In this document: positions 33,880-46,550 of the stretch, piece by piece
How positions within the stretch are numbered: the first letter of the stretch is position 1
Layout: each line of letters starts with the position of its first letter
DNA from: Pogonophryne albipinna
Lineage: Eukaryota > Chordata > Actinopteri > Perciformes > Artedidraconidae
Reading direction: 5' to 3'
Assembly (NCBI GenBank): GCA_028583405.1
Contig: CM053244.1
Coordinates: 868,001-932,000, forward strand
DNA length: 64,000 nucleotides
Translations under genes and position numbers: made by a program
Notes under the pieces: generated by a model
The model's database searches: none
What the model was told of the DNA's origin: nothing
The model's input: only the letters and a program-made list of their open reading frames with translations

Positions 33880-34834
33880 TGTAGATTATTATCATCTGAT
33901 ATTTGGGAAGTGTGTTACATTTGAAATGGCAGAAAGTCTTGTTGCAACTTCCAGATATTAAAAGAGGCCCCTTGAGTTTCTCTGGAAATTATCAATAGTA
34001 GCAGTTAAGTGAATACTGTTCAAACAATACCTGTGTTTGTGTTTTGTATTGATTTCTCGGTTTTATCCTTTCTTAAATGTGAGGACTAAAATTGCTCAAA
34101 CATTCTGGGGTGCTTGGAGTAAACAGGTTTTATTGCTCTGTGGGGGAGGTGTAGGTCTGCAGTGCAGTGGGCTAGGTGGATGAGAGTACCTTCTGCTTAA
34201 GATCTCCAGTATGTCATGTTTCAGGGAAGTCTACATATCTTGAATAGTATATGTGTGTGTTTAATTACTTTGTATTAATAATAGCAGTCTGTGTAACCAG
34301 AAGCGAGAAATATGAGGAGTAAAACCATTATTTGGAGTAAGATGTGAGCAAGAGAATATTCTTTAGACCCAACTCAGGTCTCTGGAATGTGGGGGGATGT
34401 GTGTGTGTGTGGAGGCTGCAGAAATATGAGACAGCGAACGCCAGATGTGTTTTGCTTCAAACTGAGACTGTTTGCGGGTCCTCTGCTGGCACGCGCTGAT
34501 TCGCTGCGACACAGCATCTTTTGCATCTTCCAATGAGATGACCTGAAAAGATGACCAGCTGACCCAACCCCTCCTGTTTTGTTTTCTGCATGTAAGCCTG
34601 TTCTATTTGTTGGATCGTTCTCTTTTTCCTCCTGCCGTCAAGATGAAAGGTTCTCCCGGCATTTGGACCAGAGCAGGGGTTGGGCCTACCCCTTTGGAGA
34701 AGTGTATTTGTATTCTTACCGTTTATCATTGAAGCAGATTATTGTTTAACCCCTATCCTGGTTGTTTTGGGTTTTCCTTCTTTTAAAGCAAACTCATATA
34801 TGATCGGCGCGGAGCAGAGATATCTGCTACAACA
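33880..34834 (+). mobile_element. ERV-1 3' LTR
   Basis: 955 bp, TG...CA, followed by CCAT. Its right-hand variants are those of the solo LTR in copy A. Confidence 0.94.
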
Positions 34835-34988
34835 CCATACAACTGCCAGATGTACATAACACTCATTCAGTAGGCTAACTCACCAGTGAGCAGAAAGCAA
34901 CGGTTTCTATTATGAACATAAAGAATACAAATAAACTTTCAAAAATAGGTCTTAATAACATTTCAACTATTATTGGCAGTCACAGGCT

Positions 34989-35436
34989 GCTATAAAAAAA
35001 TAACCACTCTCACTGACATAACACCTCACTGAGCTTAAAGAGCCTGTGACACGAGTTTCCCCCATCATCCAAACCCATCAATTTGAGTAAATATTGTCCC
35101 CTTGAAAACCGTTACTGAACTGATTTTGGATATTTGTACTTTGATAACCATTAATCTGCCCTTCAATGTTGAACATTTTCTGGATCTTCTCGGGGATTCT
35201 TCAAGTCCCGCCAAATTATGGGTGACGTCATTGCGGGCACAGCGCTCCAGCTGCACCGTTCAGGATCCCAGCATCTGCATGTAAACGCACGATGGTGCAC
35301 ACAGCAGACAGCGATGACAGTTTAATTTTGAACGTGTCTGAGAGCTCATATGAGGCTGAAGGATCGGTTTATGTTGTATCTGTTAGAAGTTTAGGAATTA
35401 GGTGCGTCAATATGTGCGATCATACGGTCATGTAAC
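34989..35436. other. Unique sequence right of the duplication
   Basis: No gene found. The string gagcctgtgacacgagtttc and the following sequence have the look of a teleost DNA-transposon arm, but no pair of ends could be assigned. Confidence 0.4.
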
Positions 35437-36313
35437 CAGTGGTGGACTGGGACTAAAAATCATCCCGGGACTCTCGACCGGCCCACTTCGGTACCGCTAG
35501 TAAATTGTCAACAGGGGGAGTGGGGGATGTCGGGGGCGGCGGGTGCTGTAGTCTGGGGAAGGCTAAGCCTTCCCAAATATTTGTGTCACTGCATCCTGGT
35601 AAAATACAAATATAATGTATAATGTCTGTGTCTTTGACATTAGCGCTGCTAGCCACCTGTGCCCTGTACTACGAAGCCAGTTCAACATACCCTGGATATG
35701 TTTGAGTAACAAAAAAACTAACAACAACAAACTAACAAACGAGATCTCGCTAAGCGGTCCTACGACGCTGGTTATAAACTCGGTAAATCAAGCCAGGGTT
35801 TCTCTCACCAGCTGAGAGCGCGTTCACGTCTAAGACACGAGTGGATCTGACTTTCATTACATTTGACTTGAGTGTTTCGTCAACATAATGTGTTGCTTAA
35901 AATAATACTTCTGCATACAGTATGTGACACTGTAAGTGTTGCACAGCCAGATACGGCTGGAGAAGCTGACTCGGATAAGGAAATATATGATATATTATGA
36001 TATTATATGATCGATGATCTGATTGATGATGTAATATGAATGATAAGTGCGACACGTCGGCGTCTTCTCTGCGGCAGTTTAAACTGTATTTCCTTTATCC
36101 TGTAATATAACTTGAGAGATTTAAACTCCGCACACTGAGTTGATATCTTTTCTATAGACGCCGGAGGCGGGCAGCGTCAGGTAAAAAAAGTTATTTAGCC
36201 TTCCCAAACCTGAGCCTCACGCGCCGCCTATGGGGATGTACTAGTGACTTATCCGACCGGCCCACTTCGGTACCGGCCCATCGGGATTCGTCCCGATGGC
36301 CAGTCCGCCACTG
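35437..36313. mobile_element. hAT-type MITE (CAGTGGTGGACTGG)
   Basis: The left end CAGTGGTGGACTGGGAC and the right end ...GGCCAGTCCGCCACTG are inverted. The subterminal block accggcccacttcggtaccg occurs at both ends but in direct orientation. The interior is non-coding. Flanking octamers (catgtaac, cacccagc) do not match, so the target duplication has decayed or one end is displaced. Confidence 0.7.
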
Positions 36314-37100
36314 CACCCAGCCCACGTAAACTGTCACCGGGGGGAGCCTCGCTGCGGGGAAACGGTGGACCTAGTGTCCCGATCGGAGTGGGAATAATAA
36401 TAATAATAATAATCCGTGCCTTTTATCCATTAATTTCCACAACATTGTGGTAAAAAAAAAACACACGTTTAATCCATGTTGGTGTACTACAACTACAAAA
36501 AGCATCGGTTTGTTTTCTCATCAGGAAATGCAGACCGGCTCAAACAAACGATTTTTAATCATCATCCTCACGATCATTTAATGTATCATATGTTCGCCGA
36601 ATTGACATGAAAGCACTAATAAATGTAGTTTCATCCACTTGAGTTTACAACTACAAAAATAATCGATTTGTTTTTATATCACATCCTACGGGAGGAAATT
36701 CAGCAGCTCTCACTACCGATTTGTAATCCTAATTTAATCATCATCTTCACCACGATCATTTATGTTTATGTTCGCCGAATTGACATGAAAGCACTGAGGA
36801 ATATGAATATACTGTAGTCAACTTCATTACAACGTTATTAACGTGCCTAAACTCAGTAATTCACCATTTCTACGCATGACAACACACTTTGTCCGTGTTT
36901 CGCTCTCTCACCGCACAGTGAAGCGTTCCCGCATTGACGTCACTTCCGGCTTCCCCCAAAACTTCAAAATGAGTCGAAGGAATTTCCCCGCGATGTTCGA
37001 AATTATTGATATTTATCGGAACGGTATCGCATCTTCTTTTTTAAACTGACGGTTCGAGATGACTAGTAGCCCAATATTTCATTGCACAACAGTTGTTGGG
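36314..37100. other. Non-coding region with ~165-bp imperfect tandem repeat
   Basis: Two diverged copies of a ~165-bp unit (about 36488-36648 and 36649-36805) share acaactacaaaaa, cgatcattta and gttcgccgaattgacatgaa. An (aat)n run is at 36393-36412. No gene is seen; this may be the 3' part of the ZBED-type hAT. Confidence 0.6.
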
Positions 37101-37117
37101 ATGCTGTCACAGGCTCT

Positions 37118-39300
37118 TTAACTAATATGTCTAGCTTGCAGGTTTTTCTTCAGAAATATAAGTTGATCAACATGATCAGGATGAAGCAAGCTGCGCTTTG
37201 CTGTCACTATGTCACCGACTGTACTAAACACTCGTTCAGAGGGTACACTTGTTGCAGGGATGGACAGGTAGCTCTTTGCCAATGTTGAGAGCAGTGGAAG
37301 ATCCACTTGTTTTTTCCACCACTGCAACACATCACCACTCAAACCTAAAGCATCCCTCTCTCTGTACTTTAAGATTTCCTCCTTAGCTCTCTCCTTTGTG
37401 GTCTTCTTTACTGGTGATCTTGCAGGGAGGAAATCACCAAACATCTGGTCCAAGGCCGTCTTCTTCATGGGAGGGACATCATCTAGGGAGTGGAAAAGAA
37501 GAGATGATTTTTTTATTTTGATTACAAAAATGATGAGATACAATAATATACAATACTATAGTATACACCCATTTTCAAATCAATACACTTTTATAACTTT
37601 TGGCACAGTTCCAATCAAAACAAACCTGTCTCTTCTTCCTCTCTGTGGGGGCACCTGTCACCTTCTGTTTCAGCTGCCTGGTCCTCATTAAGTGCATCAC
37701 CATCCCCTGCCTGACAATAATCAGCACAGATGAGCTATTAGATTTCCTTAAATTAAACAAATAAGCGTCAGTTAAGTAAGCCACAGGTAAATAACAGTGA
37801 AAGTGAGACAGACACTAGCTACAATATATTGAGTAGTATATTCTTACCTGTCCATCCATCTTCACCATTATCCTGTCCTTAGTTTCATTGTCATCCAGGA
37901 AAGCCAGGTCTTTGAAGCGGGGATCCAGTGCTGAGGCGTAGTGGAGGAGGTCTTGGAGATATGTGTAGCGACCATCAAAGTCCAGTCTGAATCGCTCCTT
38001 CATCTGGGAAATGACCATATGATCGCTCTCATCTGGCTGGAACTGCCTCTGCAGTTTGGTCTGGATTGGGGAGATCATTGAGATGGTGGGTTTTTTTCCT
38101 CACTGAGGAGTGTAGTTGCTACTTTCAGGGGGGACATCAATTTGATGACCTCTGGGATTAATGTCATGTCATCCTCTGTCAGGCTGGCCATGGCTTCTCC
38201 CCTCCTTATCTTATTTGACAGCAGGGTGTTCAACACAGCAGGCTGCTGTTCCCAAAAACGCTCCAACATGTCCAGGGAACTGTTCCACCTTGTGGAAACA
38301 TCATGCACTAGCTTGTGGTGAGGCAGGTGTAACTGGATCTGCATTTCACGGAGAGCTTCAGTTGCTTTTGGGCTTTTGTGGAAATAAGTCACCACCTTCC
38401 TCATTTTCACCAGAAGCTCTGACACCCTGTCCACCTTCAGGGCTTTTTGGGAGGCCAGGTTTAGTGTGTGCGCGATGCATCGCACATGTGGCTCCATCTG
38501 TGCACCAACTCCAGCCAGTATCATATTTCTAGCATTATCTGTGACCAACGCTGGATTCTTGTCTTCAATTTTCCACTCGCGGCAAACTACTTGCAGTAAC
38601 ATTGCTAGATTATTTCCTGTGTGGGCCTCGTTGAACACTCTGGTCTGCAGAACATGGTTTTGCAATACCCACTCGTCATCAATGTGCTATGACCGTGACA
38701 TATGAGTCAGTGGCGCAAGACGTCCAGCCATCAACTGTAATTGCAACTCTTTGGGCATTGCTCAGCGAGTCAACTAACTCTCTTCTCACTTTGTCATAAA
38801 GAGCAGGGATTTATTTCTCGGTAAAGAACCTCCTATTTGGTACATGGTACCTGGGCTCCAACATGTGGAGGAGGTGTTGGAAGCCCTCATTCTCCGTGAC
38901 ACTGTACGGCTGGATATCTTTACAGACAAAGAAGGCGATGGCGTCAGTTATTGCCTTGGAGCGGGTAGAACTGTTAGCCAGCGGAGCGTGACAAAAAGTC
39001 GTGATATGCTGCTGCTCACCAGTCTTGCTGCCGCCAGTGATAGCCGGGTTAGCTTCAGCTGAATCCGAGGAGGATAGGGAGACAGCCGCAGACGTATTAT
39101 TCACCCCATGTCGCCTCTTTAGGTGCGTCGCTAAATTTGTGGTACTGCTCGTGTATTTTTATAGCGGCATGGCATTGTTTGCAAATTGCTTGTGATTTAT
39201 CAAGGTGTCCGTAATTTTTGAAGAATCCGAAGTGTTGCCAAACGTTTCATTTATATTTATTTTTCGGTGCGCTGTGTATTTTTTTCTCCTCGACTTCCAT
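37118..39300 (-). pseudogene. ZBED-type hAT transposase remnant
   Basis: From the N-terminus: a BED zinc finger near 39260-39110 (VWQHFGFF...AICKQCHAAIK, then NLATHLKRRHGV after a frame change). Next is TTFCHAPLANSS...YSVTENEGF to an in-frame stop near 38812, PALYDKVRRELVDSL and TVDGWTS, then another frame change near 38690. The core continues with EWVLQNHVLQTRVF, the C-x2-H motif RCIAHTLNLA and STRWNSSLDMLERFW. An intron-like gap precedes the end, which is the hAT dimer domain with LSIPATSVPSERVFST and VDQLIFLKKNL (37543-37118). Homologues include ZBED1/ZBED4-like proteins. With at least three lesions it cannot be made. Element ends were not found. Confidence 0.82.
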
Positions 39301-40929
39301 GCTTGTTGATAACTGTGACGCGTGCACGCGGCTCTCGGGCACAGTAGTGGCGAAGCAAAGATCAAAGATCTGCAGAGTGCTGACACGAGTGGATAATATT
39401 ATATATATGAATGAATCGGTTTATACCGATGCATAGAGACGCTACAATCGTGCAAAATGAGTGGCTACATCTGTAAGTAATGCTAACTTTGGTAGGCGTA
39501 ACAAATAGGCTGAGCAGCTTCAGAGCCAAAATGAATAACGCTAATACTGTAATACTTGTGTCTTACTATAACAAAAATGATTTCTGCACCATAAAGTGGT
39601 CTATAAACTGAACACCTCAGGCTTTCAGGTTACTAGGAAGAAAACAATATTAGAGTTTAGCTGCAGTTCTTTGTTGTGACTGTATCCCGGTAGCAGACGT
39701 GCTGTTGTCGTGCTGATGAGCCCATAAGATTGACATTGTTAACATCAACACTGAATCCATCCTGTGTTCCCATCAGCCTGACAAATGAGAGCAGAATATA
39801 AAAACACACTTTGCCAGTTGAGCTTAAATGGCTTTTTAATATTGGCACACTGATTGGATTTCAATGTTTGAAGAAGGTTTTTGTGCAACTGTTTTAGTGC
39901 CAATAGGGGAATACTCCACACCTTGAAATCCTTTAGACTGTTTAACCCACATTTGGTTAGACACTCAGTGTATGTGAGCCTCCACAGGTTCACCATACCT
40001 CCACGCTCTGAAATCATCTGCTTGTTCTGACGACGGGATCTCAGCCAAGTGCACAGAGGGAGCATGAAAGTGATGAAATGCATTGTAAGCTTATTTTCTC
40101 TAACAACTTTCTCACAGAGATGGATTTGGAGTTCCAGTTGGCTGATGTGTTCCGTCAAGGGAGACACTTAAACACTTAAAAAACCATAAGAAAGCTCTGT
40201 ATTTATTAACTTCAAGCAGAATCCATTCCAAAGCAGGGATATACTTTCAGAACACGTAGAGCAGGAACAGACAGCTCAGAAATATATGTTATGTGCTTTT
40301 TTGTCCTGCCTTTCACTAAAGCCCCATTTTGGAGCTCCTGCTTGGCGACGGTGAGACAAATGAAAGCACTTTTTCTGCAGTATAATTTGGATTTGTTCAC
40401 ATTCTATTATGTTAATGCCTGCACGCCTGTGATGCATGTGTGGAGGCTATTTTAATATAACATTAGAAAGACTGATTCTTATTATTACATTATAAGCTTA
40501 TTGTGCTAATTTTATGTGGCTGTGACTTTGGCATAAATAGACGTCTTTAGCCTGCAATACAGAGTAGCAAGGTCAGGTGCAGACACTGGAAGAATACAAA
40601 GTTATTCATAAACAGGACATCACTCCGACCTTGAGCTTTGGGTGAGCTCCGCTCCCACGGCCGGCCGAATGCTTATTGGAAGGTCGTGTTGCCAAGAGAC
40701 TCTGTCTGAGTCTGTGCACCAACGAGAGAGAGCCAAAGTCTAAATCAAGGTTACTCTCCATCTAGTCTCAACCAATCATAAATGTACGGGCAATAAAATG
40801 AGATAAAATGTTTTGTCACACGAGGTTCGGGTCTCTTTCCGGAAATAGTGGTTACAGATTTGCTGCCTGTAATTTCTATGACGTGACGGAGTTCTTGGCC
40901 AAGTGAATATATATCTTTTGCTTTAACTT
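39301..40929. other. AT-rich region without recognised features
   Basis: Minus-strand open stretches at 40167-39745 (140 codons) and 40400-40212 (62 codons) have no family resemblance that I can name and no clear splice context. They are probably chance or remnants of an unrecognised element. Confidence 0.4.
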
Positions 40930-41658
40930 AATTTTTATTTTCAGGTTTTACAGGAAAAAAAACACAGACAGTATTGTAGCAAGTACATCAGATAAAAGTA
41001 TACTTCGGGACAATGGTAGATTTTGCATACAATACCTCAAAGTAACATACATATCCCAACCCTCTAGTTAAGCGAGAGGGAACAGATAACAAAAATACAT
41101 ACAACAAAGACAGTTCAAAATAAAACTGAAAGAATAAAATAAATAAGAAACATGGCTATAACTAAGGGGTCACGAGGAGGCCATCACAAAGTACAATTGT
41201 AACAATCATTGTTTACTTAAACAAAAAAATATCAAGTGCAAGACAGGTTATCCTCTTTGTGTTAGGCATGTGTCCCATTTTTCCCAGAGGGCTTAACCTT
41301 TATCTCTTTCTAGTCTTAGGCTGAAAGTCATGTGTTCCATACTGCGAATGTTTTATATTATGGCTACCCATTGAGCGATGGTGGGAGGTTCCTGACAGAG
41401 CCATCGCCTTGTTATGGCCTTTTTACTTACTGACATAAAGATTTTAAAAGATATTGGTCAATTTTTGGTAGCTCAGAGTCCATATTCCCCAAGTAAAAGG
41501 AAAGACAGGTGAAGTTTTTATCATAACATAGAACTTCTCTGATGATACTATGGACACCTTCCCAGAAGGGTTTAAAACTTGGCAGCCCCAGAATATGTGT
41601 GTATGACCCGCCTCACAGTGGCCACATCCTCTCCAGCATGTGGGTTGTGATCCAGTCT
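40930..41658 (-). pseudogene. L1-like LINE, ORF2 C-terminus and 3' UTR
   Basis: On the minus strand 41650-41320 reads CWRGCGHCEAGHTHIFWGC followed by a diverged remainder with YLGNMDSELPK, KKAITRRWL and MEHMTFSLRL. This is the conserved C-terminal (CCHC-like and downstream) part of L1/Tx1-type ORF2. The rest to about 40930 would be the 3' UTR. The upstream part of the same frame resumes at 54439 beyond hAT-4. Confidence 0.75.
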
Positions 41659-41947
41659 GTCTAGAGCAGGGGTCGGCAACCCCTGGCACGCGTGCCAGCA
41701 TTGGCACGCAGCCCCGTAACCAGTAGCACACTAGGAATAAGTGGAATAAGTGTGCAAAATATTTAAATTCTATTTTCGGATCCTGAACGAGACCGCCGCC
41801 AGAGCGCGTCTCCCCGTTACCTGCAGAAGGAAGCCATGCACGCAACGCAGCCCCGCTCTCTTTAACTCCAGGTGACTTTCTGCCGCTTTCCTCCGTAGTG
41901 CAGTGCTGATCGTTTCACCACAGAGGAAAGCACACAAATTGCAGTAG

Positions 41948-42032
41948 GTTTTTTCCAGAATAAAATAGCATTTAAACTGACGGTATGTTTAAGCTACATT
42001 ATGCTATTAAACATTGATTTTAATTTCTAACA
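41948..42032 (+). repeat. 85-bp direct repeat, left copy, flanking ERV-2
   Basis: gttttttccagaataaaata ... ttaatttctaac. Identical to 49857-49941 except one base (ggtatgttt versus ggtattttt). It borders the ERV-2 fragment on its 3' side. Confidence 0.92.
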
Positions 42033-42169
42033 GTCCCTCCTTACACACCTAAAAGGTGTGTATAATACTGAAATCAATGAGTTCTTCATCTGAACTTTGC
42101 ATAGTACATAACTCATATCAAAAACATACAATCAATATGGAATGGAATATGTGTAAACTCACTCACTCC

Positions 42170-43010
<841 letters not shown>

Positions 43011-43303
43011 ACTTTAAATCTCACTGTTATTTAGAACATAAGTAACTTCTGTGACTGGACATATCTGCAATGTCGCCACAATCTGCTGGGGAATTTTGTT
43101 CATAGAGTTTGTACGTACAAAGCTGTACTTGTGGGTTAGTAGCCTGTTTCTACTGTAATCATTTTCAATAATTTTGCTCAGGTCACCGGTCGGTTGTCCA
43201 TAAACTTAACAGGGGTGTTTCTGGTACAGACTAAAACATGGATCCAGTGTATTTGGAGATTCCCCTAATCTGTAAATCCCCATCACTTACATATCCCGAT
43301 CAC

Positions 43304-43663
43304 TTAAACCCATCTCATCATTTGATACAAGAACTGCATATATGGGGGGTGAATCATCTTGATTGTAACCGCCTCACCTTTGGGAACGAGTATTTCTAAA
43401 TCCTCCTCTTGTTGCTCAGCTGATCTTTTGGCTCTGGGGATAAGTGAAAGTCTCTGAAACACAGCTGGAGTTTTGTTAGTGATGTGGGCATTATCTATGA
43501 GTGGACTAATGGATCCATGTCTTACTTGATATTGTACTCCCCTTCCAACCAGAAAGGTGCCAAGTGTAATGAGCACAATCAACAATGCTATTCTGACTCT
43601 TATCCCTAGGGGACCCCACAATTGGTTTGGCTTTGTTCTTGACATCATCTCTATTTTCTCCAT
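43304..43663 (-). pseudogene. ERV-2 Env leader region (119 aa)
   Basis: Starts with a short basic cytoplasmic segment, then a hydrophobic stretch of about 20 residues (IALLIVLITLGTFLVG). About 55 residues later comes the furin-type sequence RAKR, and an acidic segment follows. The position just after the integrase remnant fits the start of env. The frame ends at 43304 without a surface or transmembrane subunit. Identification is by position and topology, not by a recognised family signature. Confidence 0.5.
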
Positions 43664-43889
43664 GGTTGTGTCAGTTACAGAATTTAAATAATGAGTACTA
43701 TAATAACGTATACAAAAATTGGACTCTTTTTCAGATGTAAAACAAAAAATAGGTTTTCACTTTAGTGTACAATCTATAAAAATCTATCGACAATTCGTCT
43801 TTTGAGCTGTTTCTATCTTTATCTTATTTCTATTTATTGTTTTGTTCCAGCTCTGCCAAATCAGTCCTAACTCCCAATAATGTTCTGGA

Positions 43890-44070
43890 AGTAGCCAGTG
43901 AAGGGTGACAATGTGTGAGGTGGTGTCAATTTGCTCCTTTTTCTTTACCTTTAAACCGGAGCGCGTGTGAAGTTCATTACAACTTCTCACTGTTCCGTCC
44001 ACCGGGATCAGCCCACTGTCTTTTGTGAACTTTCACCCTCACCCAATCACCTGACCGAACAGGAGTCTCT
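43890..44070 (-). pseudogene. ERV-2 integrase C-terminal domain remnant
   Basis: The minus strand gives GDWVRVKVHKRQWADP and, after a break, TSHALRFKGKEKGAN followed by HHLTHC. This is the SH3-like C-terminal integrase domain with its W/H-x-x-H-C end. Stop codons and a frame change lie between the parts. Confidence 0.65.
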
Positions 44071-45692
44071 TCTGGTGTCTCGTCTGGTATCTCTGTAGCT
44101 TTCCTAGCCTGTGTAGACAAAACTTGGATAATATTACTCAGAGTTCTGACATATTCATTACTTTAATTCGTCTAATATCTAAAACTGGACCACTCCCTCC
44201 TTGGAGAAGGCCCAAGCTTCGGCATATCTTTTGTCGTTATGAGACCTATTATTAACTACATGTTATTATTTATTAACTACAACGTCACTGAAATCAACAT
44301 ATCTGTATAATCATGACACTCCCTCCTTTGAGCATAACATGCTCAATTAATATTGCAATGATTACCCTATTCTGAACAGGACATGTAAAACCCATAACGT
44401 TGCATGAAATAAATATAACTTCTCCGTGTAGCCATAAGGCGTACAAAAATATCGTATGATGTATGGTTTTCCGATGGTATAAAAACATATTCACTAAAAT
44501 CTGCCATTAGCACAAAAAATACTTGTTTCAATAATGGCTTTTGTCCTGGTGTTATGCATCATTGCTGTGAAAAACAATACCCCTGGTGTCGCTAATGCGT
44601 CTCAATAATTCTAGGATTAGAGGATTGGTTGATACTGCTGAACAAAGATATGATAAAATAATATTTCTCTAAACGAGAGGGAAAATACGAACTATTCTCA
44701 CAGAGGGTGACATGCATGGAGGGCTGGTGCCCCTCACTCAAAATGAAATATTGCCTTACGCACTACATTATAAATCAGTAAAGTTACTCAAGAATAAATA
44801 AATAAAAACTGATTCTTGAAACTGTTGTAAAAACCCTACAACTTTGTCATCCAAGCTCTCAATCAGTGTTATGTTATTTAATCTACAGCTTATTGCCTTA
44901 AAACAGATACTTCAGACCGATTATAAAATTGTGTTTGAGAAAAATGTAATCTGACTCCATAAATCACATGATTGTTTGACTAAAAAACTACACTTCCACT
45001 AACAATAAATGAAGTTCCCCTTTAAACACAGCCCCGGTCTTCTGACGGGGTCTATCTATGTACTGGCTGGAAAATGTTGTGCCAGTCTCTGTCGCTCCGT
45101 CACTGTTCTCCCGCTAACAGTCACTCTCTAGTTCTGCTGGGTTCTTGTTGACTTCTTCACTGGTTTGAGACAAGCGACCCTATCGGACACCTCCCTTTGT
45201 AGCCAGACTTCACCACAGCAGAATCGAGTTTCTGTTTTTAGGTCTCAACAGCTCCACGTCAGGTGTATCGCCGCCCCTTAAACTGCAGTCGGTGTAAACA
45301 GGAGGACTTGGTAAGGATCCTCCGTCTTGGGCGAGTACTAGGTTTCCGTCTTCATATTTTTGAGTGGAAACCCGTCGTCTTGACCTCACTAGCTGTGTGG
45401 ACACAATAGTTTACTGTGTAGGGGAACAACATCACTCGTAATCTCTTTCCTTCTCATAATTACAAAAATAGTCTGCTAAATGTTCTATTCTGTGGATGCT
45501 TTATGTGTAAATGCAATATGCTACTCACTATCTTTTGAATAACATTCAACCTCTCCCTCCTGTGGTGACAGATATGGCTCAATGTAGCTGGTTTTCAAAA
45601 TACCCTTGCGCTGAAGATGCATCACCTGGTGATCTGGCCCTCTGAGCTTCCTCATTGTTGTGGTTGATACCAGGGTGTCAGTGGCATTTGGG
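44071..45692 (-). other. ERV-2 decayed pol region
   Basis: Between nucleocapsid and integrase only about 1.6 kb remains, too short for protease, reverse transcriptase and RNase H. No catalytic motif (such as YxDD) was found. The stretch at 45404-45210 is open but unrecognised. Confidence 0.5.
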
Positions 45693-46106
45693 TCATGTTT
45701 GGCACCCCTGTTCGTCTTTGACATCTCTGGGACCCCCTGCCTCCGTTGTCATCATGGAAACCTCCCCTGGTTTTCTGCATGGAGGGCCATTGTTTGGTGC
45801 ATGTGGTGGGTGTTGCCTTAGTAGTTGCGGGCAATCTCTGGTCCAATGGCCCATTTGGTTGCAATGGTAACATCCCTCAAACCGTAAACGTCTTTTGCCT
45901 GTGCCTCCTCGCAAACCTCCTGGTTGTCGGTTCTGGATCTGATTCACTGGCACCATCTGAGATTTAACTGTTTGAGGTGTCTGCCCTGCATTCTCTGGTT
46001 CTTCCTGAGCTTGAATTGTTGGAGGTGTCTGCCCTGCCTTCTCTGGAAGTTTCCCCTCCCTTCTCCTTGTCTTGTTCCTACAAGCTACGGTGTGTTTTGG
46101 TGACAT
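45693..46106 (-). pseudogene. ERV-2 Gag nucleocapsid with one CCHC zinc knuckle
   Basis: 137 open codons. The zinc knuckle CYHCNQMGHWTRDCP (C-x2-C-x4-H-x4-C) sits in a Pro/Gln/Arg-rich context, preceded by short repeats of the form AGQTP(P/Q)T. A single knuckle is usual for gamma- and epsilon-like retroviruses. It would bind genomic RNA in the particle. Matrix and capsid are not recognisable upstream. Confidence 0.8.
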
Positions 46107-46550
46107 GTTTCTTAAATACTTGAATGGAATTATTAAGTTATCAAAGATGAAACACCAATCCTCTGACTAGTACCTTCGTTCCTGATAAATAATATCCTAT
46201 GTCATCCGAACTTAACTTTAAATCTTTTTTTTTTTTTTTTTTACTTTTAAATATATATTTTTTTAATTATAGATGGGGTTTTTTAAGTTTTTTGTAAAAA
46301 AATGTATAATGTAAATTAATAAATACTAATTATGCAAATGTTAAAATCAGAAATGTTAAAAATAAATAAATTGTACAGTGTATGGTTTTGAATTTGAAAT
46401 ATAAAAATATAAATCTGGTGAAAATCTAAATCTAGTGTGCACTGAAGTGTATGGAATTATGCAAATGTCATAACTTGTGTTAGCTTCAATACATTTGTGT
46501 TTGAATATTCTACAGTCTTGTTTGAAAGACTATCATGTAAAGTTTCTTAA

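Larger units (their letters stand above)
26901..34834 (+). mobile_element. ERV-1, full-length but degenerate endogenous retrovirus
   Basis: Two LTRs (26901-27856 and 33880-34834) flank 6,023 bp of internal sequence. CCAT occurs on both sides (26897-26900, 34835-34838), a 4-bp duplication as made by gamma- and epsilon-like retroviruses. A tRNA-Trp-like primer site follows the 5' LTR and a purine tract precedes the 3' LTR. No long gag, pol or env frame survives. Only the C-terminal integrase domain (33202-33510) and a segment shared with ERV-2 (about 30020-30830) can be identified. The LTRs differ at roughly a dozen positions, so the insertion is not very young. Confidence 0.92.
8329..34988 (+). 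repeat. Tandem segmental duplication, copy B (complete unit)
   Basis: This is the full 26,660-bp unit, directly downstream of copy A. Its left part (8329-19784) has no partner inside the window because copy A is truncated by the window edge. Its right part (19785-34988) matches copy A except for 6,978 bp of proviral sequence (one LTR plus the internal region) and one 102-bp repeat unit. After 34988 the sequence becomes unique (gctataaaa...). The simplest reading is head-to-tail duplication. Two haplotypes placed in tandem by the assembler would look the same. Confidence 0.9.

Noticed and set aside
33320..33961. 213-codon plus-strand frame in ERV-1
   Set aside because: It overlaps the integrase remnant in another frame and runs through the poly-G tract into the 3' LTR; no domain resemblance.
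39745..40400. Two minus-strand frames of 140 and 62 codons
   Set aside because: No family likeness, no splice context, surrounded by decayed transposon DNA; probably chance.
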